64,000 bases of DNA. It comes from UBA4421 sp002470275 (GTDB lineage Bacteria > Pseudomonadota > Gammaproteobacteria > Pseudomonadales > Azotimanducaceae). The notes under the pieces are model-generated. The model was not told the origin of the DNA, made no database searches, and was given only the letters and a program-made list of their open reading frames with translations. The stretch is from the NCBI GenBank assembly GCA_913052345.1, contig CAJXDR010000001.1, forward strand, positions 154,563 to 218,562. The letters are read 5' to 3'. A program made the translations under genes and the position numbers. Positions 17,242-24,917 of this stretch are shown here, piece after piece. Every line of letters starts with the position of its first letter. Position 1 is the stretch's first letter.

Positions 17242-17994
17242 TTACTCCGATTGACCGACCAGAGGCTGCTCCCGAGGGGAGGCGCCCGCGCCGAGGCTCT
17301 TGGCGAGACCCAAAACGGGCTCCCCAGAGTGTGCTAAACCATCGCCAGGGTGTTGTCTGTCTGCCTCGAAATAGGCGACGGAAACTCTCCCATTCTCAAC
17401 GACCAAACGATAAAAAAGACGATTGGGGTGGCTGACCGTTGCGATGGTGTCCTGATCTAATCCGAGACAGCTGCCCAGGATCGCTCGCGTCATTACCCCA
17501 TGGGAGACGATCCCAAGACGTTCCGGCACGGGCTGCATGTCTAACAGCGCCTGAAATCGCCGCTGCAAATCAACCAGATTTTCGCCACCGCCAGGGCGGT
17601 GAAGGAAGGGATCATCCTTTCTGCTGGCCCAGCCGGAAGGGTCGAACAATTTAATCTCAGGCATGGTCTTCCCAGACCAGGTGCCGCAGTCTCGTTCCAA
17701 TAGTTGATCTGCAAAAACCATGGGTGCTGCGACAGTCTGGTTGATCAACGCCACAGTAGCCCGAGTCCTGCCCGCAGAGGACACCCAGAGTTGGTCCACG
17801 CCTCCAAGGGCTGACAGCTGCTGTCCATGTGCAAGTGCCTGGGCCTCACCCTGGGCGGTGAGCGGCGAGTCCAGGCGTCCTTGCATCCGACCCGCCACAT
17901 TCCATTCCGTTTCACCGTGCCGAATGAGATAGAGCGTCTGGACGCGATGCAGAGCCGAGTCTGAGGGCAGCTCCGCCAGGGCTAGGGTTTCCAT
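17242..17994 (-). CDS. Histidine phosphatase (phosphoglycerate-mutase-like)
   Basis: Two-histidine phosphatase/mutase fold protein, 250 aa. The phospho-histidine motif is LIRHGETEWN (His26), the conserved Arg/Glu region is LLERDCGTWSGK, and the second catalytic His is in IVSHGVMTR. The family includes cofactor-dependent phosphoglycerate mutase, GpmB-like and CobC-like phosphatases; the GTWSGK loop and Gly-rich PGGGEN segment favour a broad phosphatase rather than glycolytic mutase. A weakly conserved C-terminal 40 residues may be a tail. It starts 11 bases after an LLM oxidoreductase stop on the same strand. Confidence 0.88.
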   Translation of the reverse strand: METLALAELPSDSALHRVQTLYLIRHGETEWNVAGRMQGRLDSPLTAQGEAQALAHGQQLSALGGVDQLWVSSAGRTRATVALINQTVAAPMVFADQLLERDCGTWSGKTMPEIKLFDPSGWASRKDDPFLHRPGGGENLVDLQRRFQALLDMQPVPERLGIVSHGVMTRAILGSCLGLDQDTIATVSHPNRLFYRLVVENGRVSVAYFEADRQHPGDGLAHSGEPVLGLAKSLGAGASPREQPLVGQSE

Positions 17995-18005
17995 ACTTTA
18001 GCTGC

Positions 18006-19031
18006 TCAAGCGCCGACTGAGCGAAAGCTGAAATTGCTCGCGGTAAAGGCGGCAAAGGTTCGCTCTACATCTTCCCGGCTGCCGGCCAGAGGAGCAATGA
18101 TATGCGTGTGAACGCCCCCGTCTGCATCCTCCTGAATTCTCTGACGAATTTCATCCTCATCACCAATGATCGCGATTTCATCGATCATTTGGTCACTCAT
18201 CGCGGCCGCAGTCATGTCCCGGTCCTTGGCTGCCCACCCAGCAGCGATTTGATTCGCAGCATCGTGGTACCCCGCCCAGGACAAAAATTTATTGTAAACC
18301 GGCGTCGCGTAATAAGGACCAAAGGCTGCTCGAAATAAATTGCGCCCATAGGCTTTGTCATCCGTGGCGAGCACCATAGCGCGATTCACAATCTCTACCT
18401 TGGCAGGATCCTTGCCAGCGGCTCTCGCCCCGATAGCGACATGCTCCATCATCTTGGGAAGGGCACCCTTCGGCCACAGGTTAAAAATGACACCGTCGCC
18501 AAACTCCGCCGCCATCTCGATCATATTCGACCGCAAGGCCGCCAGGTAAATGGGGGGCGGGTTGCTCAAGGGCGCTTGACGATAGCCCTTGCTGTAAAGG
18601 GTCTCACCGTCGAAGTCTGTTTTCGCGCCGCTGAGCATGATCTTGACCAACTGCGCGGTCTCCCGAACCCGGCTTAAGGGCTTATCCAAGGGGATACCGT
18701 TGAACTGACCCATGATGGTTTGACTTGAAGAGCCCAGCCCCATGACGAATCGGCCAGGCATGAGCTGCTCGATCACGTTCGCAGAAGCCGCTAAGACACT
18801 GGGAGATCGCGTATAAACCGGCGTTACCGCCGTACCCACTCGGATTTCGCGGGTGTGATGCGCAATGCCGGCCACCTGAGTGAGAGTATCTGGCGCCCCG
18901 GAATCACTGAACCACGCATCGGGAATACCATTATCCTCTGCCCACCGAATACGCGTTACGGTATCCTCAACGTTTGGGCCCGCGGGGAGGGTCACGGCGA
19001 TACGTTTTCTTGGTTCAGATTGAGCGGTCAT
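18006..19031 (-). CDS. LLM-class flavin/F420-dependent oxidoreductase (2 of 3)
   Basis: Luciferase-like monooxygenase-fold protein, 341 aa, close in pattern to methylene-tetrahydromethanopterin reductase-like LLM enzymes. Landmarks: IRWAEDNGIPDAWFSD near the N-terminus, IRVGTAVTPVYTRSP, and GRFVMGLGSSS, which precedes the active-site region. A GGAGG Shine-Dalgarno lies six bases before the ATG. The substrate is unknown. It heads a same-strand run with the histidine phosphatase and is divergent from the phosphotransferase gene across 111 bases, which may share regulation. Confidence 0.88.
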   Translation of the reverse strand: MTAQSEPRKRIAVTLPAGPNVEDTVTRIRWAEDNGIPDAWFSDSGAPDTLTQVAGIAHHTREIRVGTAVTPVYTRSPSVLAASANVIEQLMPGRFVMGLGSSSQTIMGQFNGIPLDKPLSRVRETAQLVKIMLSGAKTDFDGETLYSKGYRQAPLSNPPPIYLAALRSNMIEMAAEFGDGVIFNLWPKGALPKMMEHVAIGARAAGKDPAKVEIVNRAMVLATDDKAYGRNLFRAAFGPYYATPVYNKFLSWAGYHDAANQIAAGWAAKDRDMTAAAMSDQMIDEIAIIGDEDEIRQRIQEDADGGVHTHIIAPLAGSREDVERTFAAFTASNFSFRSVGA

Positions 19032-19142
19032 TCATTCCTCCGTGTTTTTGGGCCAATTTTAAAGAGTCGCATTTTGCCCTCTATGTTATCAACCCGTATC
19101 CTCCCACCAGGCTGAATTTTTACCCAAGGACTGGAGCACAAT

Positions 19143-20198
19143 ATGAGCGATGTAGAGCTCACCCAGGTACGTGAAGCACACCAATTCGACATCCAGGCGC
19201 TTGAGCAATACCTGTTGGCGCATGTGGAGGGTTTTGCAGGTCCCATGGACGTTCGCCAATTTGAGGGAGGACAGTCAAACCCCACCTTCCAGCTCGTGAC
19301 GCCCACCCGAAAATACGTTATGCGGAAACAGCCACCAGGTGAGTTACTCCCCTCAGCCCATCAGGTTGACCGCGAGTACCGCGTAATGCATGCCCTTTGG
19401 GATACCGATGTCCCTGTGCCCAAAATGTATTGTCTCTGCGAGGATCCGCAGATAATCGGCACCAAGTTTTATGTGATGGAAATGGTCGAGGGGAGATTGT
19501 TTACTGAGAACTGTCTCCCAACCTTGTCCAACGAAGAGCGACGCGCCCTTTATCTGGATTTGGCTCGGGTCCTCGCCAAGCTCCATCTGGTTGACCCCCA
19601 GGCGGTCGGCCTAGAAAGCTTTGGTCGGCCGGGCAACTACTATGAGCGTCAGATCGGGCGCTGGAGCAAACAATACGTAGCCTCTCAAACAGAGGACATC
19701 CCGGCCATGAACAAGCTCATGGAGTGGCTCCCAAACAATATTCCACAGTCCGTGGGCACCATGATCGTCCATGGGGACTATCGTCTGGGCAACGTCTTAG
19801 TCCACCCCACTGAACCCCGCATCGTCGCCGTTCTCGACTGGGAACTATCCACCCTGGGCGATGGTTTGGCGGACCTTGGCTATATCTGCCAGGACTACCA
19901 TGGTGACAAAGAAAACGAGGAGTCCCTAGCCGGCGCTGACCTGGAAGCCTTGGGTATCCCCGCTGAGTCAGAGCTCCTTGCAGAGTACTGCGGTCAGGCA
20001 GGTCTGGACGACATTGAAAATTGGCCCTTCTACCTGATCTACAACATGTTTCGATCTTCCGGCATCAGCCAGGGGGTGTATAAGCGCGGCCTGGATGGCA
20101 ATGCCAGCTCAGCAACCGCTCTAGAATTTGCAGATGCAGCGCGCCTCCGATCCACTCGAGGTTGGCAAATGGTCTTGGATACCCAACCTAACCCCTAG
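19143..20198 (+). CDS. Phosphotransferase-family protein (APH fold, ACAD10/11-like)
   Basis: Kinase-fold protein of the aminoglycoside-phosphotransferase superfamily, 351 aa. The N-lobe has the EGGQSNPTF loop and a Lys in VMRKQPPG; the catalytic loop is VHGDYRLGNVLV (His210, Asp212, Asn217) and the metal Asp is in AVLDWE (Asp232), followed by DLGYI. This subgroup resembles the N-terminal kinase domain of ACAD10/ACAD11, which acts on hydroxy-acyl-CoA before dehydration. That fits the neighbouring acyl-CoA genes better than antibiotic resistance. It is flanked by LLM oxidoreductase genes on the other strand. Confidence 0.87.
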   Translation: MSDVELTQVREAHQFDIQALEQYLLAHVEGFAGPMDVRQFEGGQSNPTFQLVTPTRKYVMRKQPPGELLPSAHQVDREYRVMHALWDTDVPVPKMYCLCEDPQIIGTKFYVMEMVEGRLFTENCLPTLSNEERRALYLDLARVLAKLHLVDPQAVGLESFGRPGNYYERQIGRWSKQYVASQTEDIPAMNKLMEWLPNNIPQSVGTMIVHGDYRLGNVLVHPTEPRIVAVLDWELSTLGDGLADLGYICQDYHGDKENEESLAGADLEALGIPAESELLAEYCGQAGLDDIENWPFYLIYNMFRSSGISQGVYKRGLDGNASSATALEFADAARLRSTRGWQMVLDTQPNP

Positions 20199-20222
20199 GT
20201 CACGGATACCCCGGTTCTGGGT

Positions 20223-21260
20223 CTAAAGCATTTCCTCTGCCACGACTTGCAGCGCGGCGGGATCCTGACAGCCCAAAAGCATGCTGGATACATGTCCCTG
20301 TGCTTCGGCGCTCTTCCAACGCGCCAGTCGTTCGCGGATGCGATCAGCCGGCCCGACAAGGGCACAGGCATCCACCAGTTCTTCAGGCACGGCGGCCATG
20401 GCCTCATCTTTGCGCCCGGCCAGGTATAAGTCCTGAATCTCAACGGCAGCGTCGGGGAAACCCAGCCGCTTGCAGTAGTCGTTATAGAAGTTTTTATCGC
20501 GTGCCCCCATGCCGCCAATATAGAGCGCCATCATGCCGCGAGCTGGCATCATGCACTGCTCCACATCATCGCCCATTACCACAGTCACAAAGGGTGCAAT
20601 ATCAAATTGCGTTAAGTCCTTCCCCTCGGTCTTGGCAAACCCTTTTTCGATGGGGCCCTGAAAAACCGAATACTGCTCCGGGTCCATCCACACCGGGAAA
20701 AATCCGTCGGCAACTTCAGCCGCAGCAGCCACACCGTTGTCGGTAATGGTCGCAGCAAAGATCGGAATATCCTCCTCACAGTGAAGAATGCTCTTCAAGG
20801 GCTTCCCGAGTCCGGTTGCACCCTCCCCGGTATAGGGTAGCGAGTAGACCTGACCTTCGAATTCCAACGCGCCTTCTCGGGCAAAAATTTGTTTCATAAT
20901 TTGCACGTACTCGCGCAGGCGACTGACGGGTTTGCCATAGGGGACCCCGTGCCAACCCTCGACCACCTGGGGCCCTGAAGCGCCCAACCCACAGATAAAG
21001 CGGCCGCCTGACAGTTCCGCCAAACTCATCGCCGTCATCGCGGCCATGGCCGGGGATCGCGCCGGCATCTGCATGATCGCCGTGCCCACGCGGATTCGAT
21101 CTGTCTGAGCCAAAATCCAGGCTGCCGGCGTCACTGCATCGGAACCATAGGCTTCTGCTGTCCAAATTGAGTCGTAGCCCAGATTCTCAGCATGCTTGAT
21201 CGCATCCATGGAAATGTTGAACTTACGGCCTGAGTAACCCGCTAAGATTCCAAGCTTCAT
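20223..21260 (-). CDS. LLM-class F420-type oxidoreductase, Rv3520c-like (3 of 3)
   Basis: Luciferase-like oxidoreductase of 345 aa. The sequence landmarks IWTAEAYGSDAVTPAAW, LSGGRFICGLGASGPQVVEG, WHGVPYGKPVSRLREY and LPYTGEGATGLGKPLK recall the family named after mycobacterial Rv3520c, a predicted F420-dependent enzyme from the actinobacterial sterol-degradation region. In this organism it could act in breakdown of a related hydrophobic compound. It begins with MKLGILAGYSG. It ends 24 bases from the convergent phosphotransferase gene. The small glutaredoxin/GST-like gene lies upstream on the same strand. Confidence 0.9.
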   Translation of the reverse strand: MKLGILAGYSGRKFNISMDAIKHAENLGYDSIWTAEAYGSDAVTPAAWILAQTDRIRVGTAIMQMPARSPAMAAMTAMSLAELSGGRFICGLGASGPQVVEGWHGVPYGKPVSRLREYVQIMKQIFAREGALEFEGQVYSLPYTGEGATGLGKPLKSILHCEEDIPIFAATITDNGVAAAAEVADGFFPVWMDPEQYSVFQGPIEKGFAKTEGKDLTQFDIAPFVTVVMGDDVEQCMMPARGMMALYIGGMGARDKNFYNDYCKRLGFPDAAVEIQDLYLAGRKDEAMAAVPEELVDACALVGPADRIRERLARWKSAEAQGHVSSMLLGCQDPAALQVVAEEML

Positions 21261-21345
21261 AAAACCCCCTATATCCTTTCGTTGTAGCTCAGGCTCGTGA
21301 TCCGACTCCCGCCCCCACCGAACCGTCTCATTTATCTAGACCTTC

Positions 21346-21621
21346 TTAGTCCCTGTCAACCGAGTTTAGCCGCGAAGCCAAGTACCGCATGATGTCCAGA
21401 GATTCGTACATCCAGCGGACGCCGCCGGCAGCATCCTCTATTCTCAAACAAGGCACAGTAGAACGACCACCGCCTGCCAAGAGTTCCCGAAAAGCCTCCG
21501 CGTCTGAGTGAACGTCTCGAAGGGCAAGAGCAATATTCTGACGGTCGGCAAACGCCCGAACGCGAAAACAAAACCCGCATGTCTCAGATTTAAAAAGCTG
21601 GTAAGACTCATCCGCCGCCAT
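21346..21621 (-). CDS. Glutaredoxin-like/GST N-terminal domain protein
   Basis: A 91-residue thioredoxin-fold protein consisting only of the domain found at the N-terminus of glutathione S-transferases. It has the redox-type active site ETCGFCFRVR (Cys-Gly-Phe-Cys), the cis-proline segment STVPCLRI and the glutathione-binding end YESLDIMRYLASRL. It therefore reads as a complete small glutaredoxin-like protein rather than a broken GST, though loss of the helical C-terminal domain cannot be excluded. Likely substrate is glutathione or a glutathione-linked thiol. Confidence 0.78.
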   Translation of the reverse strand: MAADESYQLFKSETCGFCFRVRAFADRQNIALALRDVHSDAEAFRELLAGGGRSTVPCLRIEDAAGGVRWMYESLDIMRYLASRLNSVDRD

Positions 21622-21777
21622 GAATATCCCTCGTAGGCAAAAAAAATGCTAGGCCCATTCCGGTTCCGAATATATCCCCGGCCGGTGTCGTGCCATATTC
21701 ATCTAGCATGGTGTAGGCTTTCGCCTCGCGCTTAGGCGCAAGTTAATCAAAGCGATTGTGAAGAAGAGATCAAAGTC

Positions 21778-22494
21778 ATGGCTGGTAAACAGAAACGTCA
21801 AAGCTCAGATCGGGTCAATACCGTTCGCTCAGCTATTCTGATCGCCCTAGGCTCCCTAGGTGGGCTGTTGGTGATTGCAGGCATCTACTTTTCGACAGAC
21901 CTATCGAAAAATACGGTCCCGCAAGCGGGCGTTGATTACGAAGTCATCTCAACCATCGAGCGGCCAAGGGCGCGGGGGCCTATCGTCGTGGAGGAGTTTT
22001 TCTCCTATGGCTGCATTCACTGTCGCAACTTCGAGCCAACGCTAAAAGCCTGGGCCGGCACACCTCGAGACGACGTGACCTTCTCACGCAGACCCGCATC
22101 GTTTTCACCAAGCTGGGCGTTACTCGGCCAGGCTTACCTTGCGCTGGCCGAGACCGATACCGTTGACGCCCTCCACCAAAGCCTGTTCTCGGCCGTTCAT
22201 GATCGCGGAATACAGTTTCGCTCCGCAGAGCAAATCGCCGAATTTTTGGACGGCACGACGTTGACGGCGGACGAATTTTTACGGGCATTCAATAGCCCCA
22301 GCGTGAGGAGGGGTTTGAGCCGCGCAGATTCGGATATGCGACGCTTCGGCATCAACTCGGTTCCGACCATGGTGATCGCGGGCAAGTACCGAGTCACTAT
22401 GGGCAACGGCAATCAGCGCGCCTTAGAGGTCACTGACTACCTCATCGAACAGGAGCGGGCAGCTCGTGCCACCCCGCTCCCAGGGGCGGACTAG
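21778..22494 (+). CDS. Membrane-anchored DsbA-like thiol:disulfide oxidoreductase
   Basis: Thioredoxin-fold protein (238 aa) with one N-terminal hydrophobic anchor (about 18-38) placing the domain in the periplasm. Active site is SYGCIHCRNFEP (Cys79-Ile-His-Cys82), close to the CPHC of DsbA; the cis-proline loop is NSVPTMVI. It probably introduces or shuffles disulfides in exported proteins. It stands alone on the plus strand, and its stop interlocks with that of the convergent TonB receptor gene. Confidence 0.88.
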   Translation: MAGKQKRQSSDRVNTVRSAILIALGSLGGLLVIAGIYFSTDLSKNTVPQAGVDYEVISTIERPRARGPIVVEEFFSYGCIHCRNFEPTLKAWAGTPRDDVTFSRRPASFSPSWALLGQAYLALAETDTVDALHQSLFSAVHDRGIQFRSAEQIAEFLDGTTLTADEFLRAFNSPSVRRGLSRADSDMRRFGINSVPTMVIAGKYRVTMGNGNQRALEVTDYLIEQERAARATPLPGAD

Positions 22495-24584
22495 AAGTCT
22501 AGCCGCAGGCTCAGGCCCACCTGTCGCGGCGCCCCCAACTGGGTAAAGCCACGCGCGGCATAGTCGTCGCGCGGGTCATTGCCGAAATAAAACCCTCGCA
22601 CCTCATACTCCTGATCCGCTAGGTTTCTTGCGTAAAAACTAGCCGACCAGGCCGCACTGCGATAGCCGATGGAGGCGTTAATCAGCTCATAGCTGGCCGC
22701 ACGTTCAGCGTGGCTATCGGAGAAGTAGTACTCATCCCGACCTTCTATATTTAGATTGACCGTCCACGCAGGCGCCAGCTGGTAATCTGCGGCGACATAA
22801 AACTGATAGCCAGGTGATTGGGCCTGATCACGCCCATCAAGGTCCTGGCCTGCACCGTCCACATAGTCTTCGAACTCCGTATCCAAGACACCCAATGAAG
22901 CTGCCAACTTAAGTCGATCTGTCGCCTGCAGGGATATCTCAAGCTCAACACCTTGATTGATGCCCTCGGCGCCATTGCCCACGAAGTCGATAAATTCTGC
23001 CGACCCGTCTGCTCGGACACGTGTGATCGACGTAGCAATCTGAATATCCCGACGCTGCATGCGGAACACCGAAGCGGCCAAGCGTAGCCTGTCGTCTAAC
23101 AGCATGGCCTTATAGCCCGCTTCCAGATTCCAGAGTGTCTCGGGGTCATAAAGACGCAGGTCCTCGTCCAGAGTGCCGGAGGTGTTAAACCCTCCAGACT
23201 TATAGCCTCGCGTCAGGCTGGTATAGAGCATGGCGTCCTCATTGGGGCTGTACTCCAGGAGAATCCTTCCCCCCAGCAGATCATCATCGGGATTATAGGC
23301 AACGCCCTCTGAATCTCGATAGTCAGACTCGTGCTGCTCCAAACGCAGCCCAACGCTGAGGCGCAGGCCAGGTGCGGGCGCACCACTGAGTTCACCATAG
23401 AGTGCTGCTCGATTCACATCATACCGACTGGTGAAGGGGGCGCTCAGCCAGGTGTAGTCTCGCTGCAGGTCAACGGACTTATCCAGAGCGTAAACACCTA
23501 GGACCCAATCGATGACGCCACCGATGCCATAGCCCTGCTGGGAAAGTAATCGCAGATCCGCCGTTCGCGTCCTTACGTCTCGTAAATAACGATCCGTGGA
23601 GCTGTAGCCATAGGGATGGAAACCATCAAACGTCCAGTCTTCGTCGTAACCATAGTCAATGTCGCTTTCCACTCCACCCAGGGACAGTTCCACCCGCGCA
23701 GTCTGTCCCAACGTTCGCTCAAGATTGACCCCGAGATAGTCGCTCTCCTGAGCATCCTTTCCTGGCTGGTCGGAGCGAGTTCGTCGATCGTTATCCAACG
23801 AAAAAGCGTCGTATCCATTATCAACATCCACATGCCCAGCGATAACCTGCCACCGACCCTCCTGAAATTCGCCCTGGAGCTTCCCGCGCACAGATGCCTC
23901 ATCGTGATTATCCGTATCCTCTCGACCCAGATAAACGTTATCGATAAAGCCATCGTCTTGATATTGGCGAAGGCTCAGGCGGAACCCGCTATTTTCGCTC
24001 AAGGGACCACTTACAATGCCGCCAACGCCGAACGCGGCGTAATCTCCTGCATCAAGCACGAGCGTTGAGCTAAACTGCTCTGTGGGCTCAGGGCTGACGA
24101 CATTAATCAATCCGGCCAGCGCGTTGGCGCCGTAAAGCGTTCCCTGGGGGCCACGAAAAATCTCAACCTGCTGCACGTCAAACAACGTAGCTGCAGTACC
24201 CAGACCGCTCAGGTCCACACCATCCACCAGAAGGCCGACTGAGGCATTCAGCGGCTCGGCAAATTGGCCCCGTTCTCCAATCCCACGTATTTGGTAGAAG
24301 CGAGCTCGAGATGCCCCACTGGATAGGTTGAGATTCGGAGCCTGAGCCAGAAGTTCCTCTAGGTGATTGAGCCTTTCCTGCTGGGCGGCGGGATCAAGGA
24401 CCGACACGCTCGCCGGTAGCTCAGACACGCCCGCAGATCGAAATTCCGCAGTCACCAGGACTTCTTCGACCAATTCTGAGGACCAGGAGGTCATGGAGAT
24501 GAGGGTTAACAGGGATAACACCCCGAGCTGGAAAAAGCGCCAGCAGGCAGCGCAGTGAAAGAACGGTCGTTTGAATATCTGCAT
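22491..24584 (-). CDS. TonB-dependent receptor under TPP riboswitch control, predicted thiamine importer
   Basis: Outer-membrane receptor of 697 aa with signal peptide (about 1-36), TonB-box-like EEVLVTAEF near residue 40, and a plug domain with RARFYQIRGIGERGQF, VGLLVDGVDLSG and FRGPQGTLYGANALAGLINV. The barrel ends in SLRLDF, the aromatic C-terminus used by the BAM machinery. The ligand is inferred from regulation: a complete thiamine pyrophosphate aptamer lies in the leader, and a hairpin hides the Shine-Dalgarno (both listed separately). Thiamine or a thiamine precursor is therefore the likely cargo, as for the thiamine-regulated outer-membrane receptors predicted in other Proteobacteria and Bacteroidetes. 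No inner-membrane thiamine transporter is adjacent. Confidence 0.93.
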   Translation of the reverse strand: MQIFKRPFFHCAACWRFFQLGVLSLLTLISMTSWSSELVEEVLVTAEFRSAGVSELPASVSVLDPAAQQERLNHLEELLAQAPNLNLSSGASRARFYQIRGIGERGQFAEPLNASVGLLVDGVDLSGLGTAATLFDVQQVEIFRGPQGTLYGANALAGLINVVSPEPTEQFSSTLVLDAGDYAAFGVGGIVSGPLSENSGFRLSLRQYQDDGFIDNVYLGREDTDNHDEASVRGKLQGEFQEGRWQVIAGHVDVDNGYDAFSLDNDRRTRSDQPGKDAQESDYLGVNLERTLGQTARVELSLGGVESDIDYGYDEDWTFDGFHPYGYSSTDRYLRDVRTRTADLRLLSQQGYGIGGVIDWVLGVYALDKSVDLQRDYTWLSAPFTSRYDVNRAALYGELSGAPAPGLRLSVGLRLEQHESDYRDSEGVAYNPDDDLLGGRILLEYSPNEDAMLYTSLTRGYKSGGFNTSGTLDEDLRLYDPETLWNLEAGYKAMLLDDRLRLAASVFRMQRRDIQIATSITRVRADGSAEFIDFVGNGAEGINQGVELEISLQATDRLKLAASLGVLDTEFEDYVDGAGQDLDGRDQAQSPGYQFYVAADYQLAPAWTVNLNIEGRDEYYFSDSHAERAASYELINASIGYRSAAWSASFYARNLADQEYEVRGFYFGNDPRDDYAARGFTQLGAPRQVGLSLRLDF

Positions 24585-24591
24585 TGTTGCT

Positions 24592-24611
24592 CCTTAGGCA
24601 GTTGCCTAAGG
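24592..24611 (-). promoter_or_regulatory. Shine-Dalgarno-sequestering hairpin (riboswitch expression platform)
   Basis: On the minus strand this reads as a perfect 8-bp stem CCUUAGGC / GCCUAAGG with a 4-base loop. The 3' arm contains most of the Shine-Dalgarno AAGGAG (24590-24595), which ends 5 bases before the receptor ATG at 24584. Folding would block ribosome access. There is no U-tract, so control is at translation rather than by termination. Confidence 0.82.
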
Positions 24612-24672
24612 GTGGGCTGGGCCTGCTGCAGGTTGGCTCTAGATAAGAACAAGGCCTACATGCCCATCCAAT

Positions 24673-24771
24673 CACCTATCCCTACGCCGGTGCTGACCGG
24701 ATCAGGTTCGAAGGGTCCCCGTGGTATCACATTGACGCCACGCATCTCAGGCCGAAGCCACCCCTTAGGTG
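24673..24771 (-). promoter_or_regulatory. TPP (thiamine pyrophosphate) riboswitch aptamer
   Basis: On the minus strand the leader has all the hallmark blocks of the THI-box aptamer, in order: GGGGUGG at its 5' side, CUGAGA (24745-24750), ACCCUUCGAACCUGAUC with GAACCUGAUCCGG (24697-24709), and CGGCGUAGGGA at the 3' side. P1 is closed by CACCUA (24766-24771) pairing with UAGGUG (24673-24678). It lies about 90 bases upstream of the TonB receptor ATG and on the same strand. No competing coding frame overlaps it. Confidence 0.96.
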
Positions 24772-24917
24772 ACCAAACCATAGCTGGGTTCATGCCCAGA
24801 TGTCCACTCACTGATGGAAAAATAGCTCACATCCACCTGGACGCAGCAAACTCCGTCGGGCTTGGTTAAACTATCTGCAATCTCGCGAATCCCCGTTGCA
24901 ACCTATGCCAGCTTTGA

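Noticed and set aside
19143..20198. Aminoglycoside resistance gene
   Set aside because: The kinase signature is of the ACAD10/11-like group and sits among acyl-CoA and LLM genes, not with resistance or mobile genes.
21346..21621. GST pseudogene
   Set aside because: The single domain is intact from start to helix end with CxxC and cis-Pro; no remnant of a C-terminal domain is seen downstream.
24697..24712. tRNA T-loop-like GGTTCGAA
   Set aside because: It is part of the conserved TPP aptamer block; no cloverleaf or acceptor stem surrounds it.
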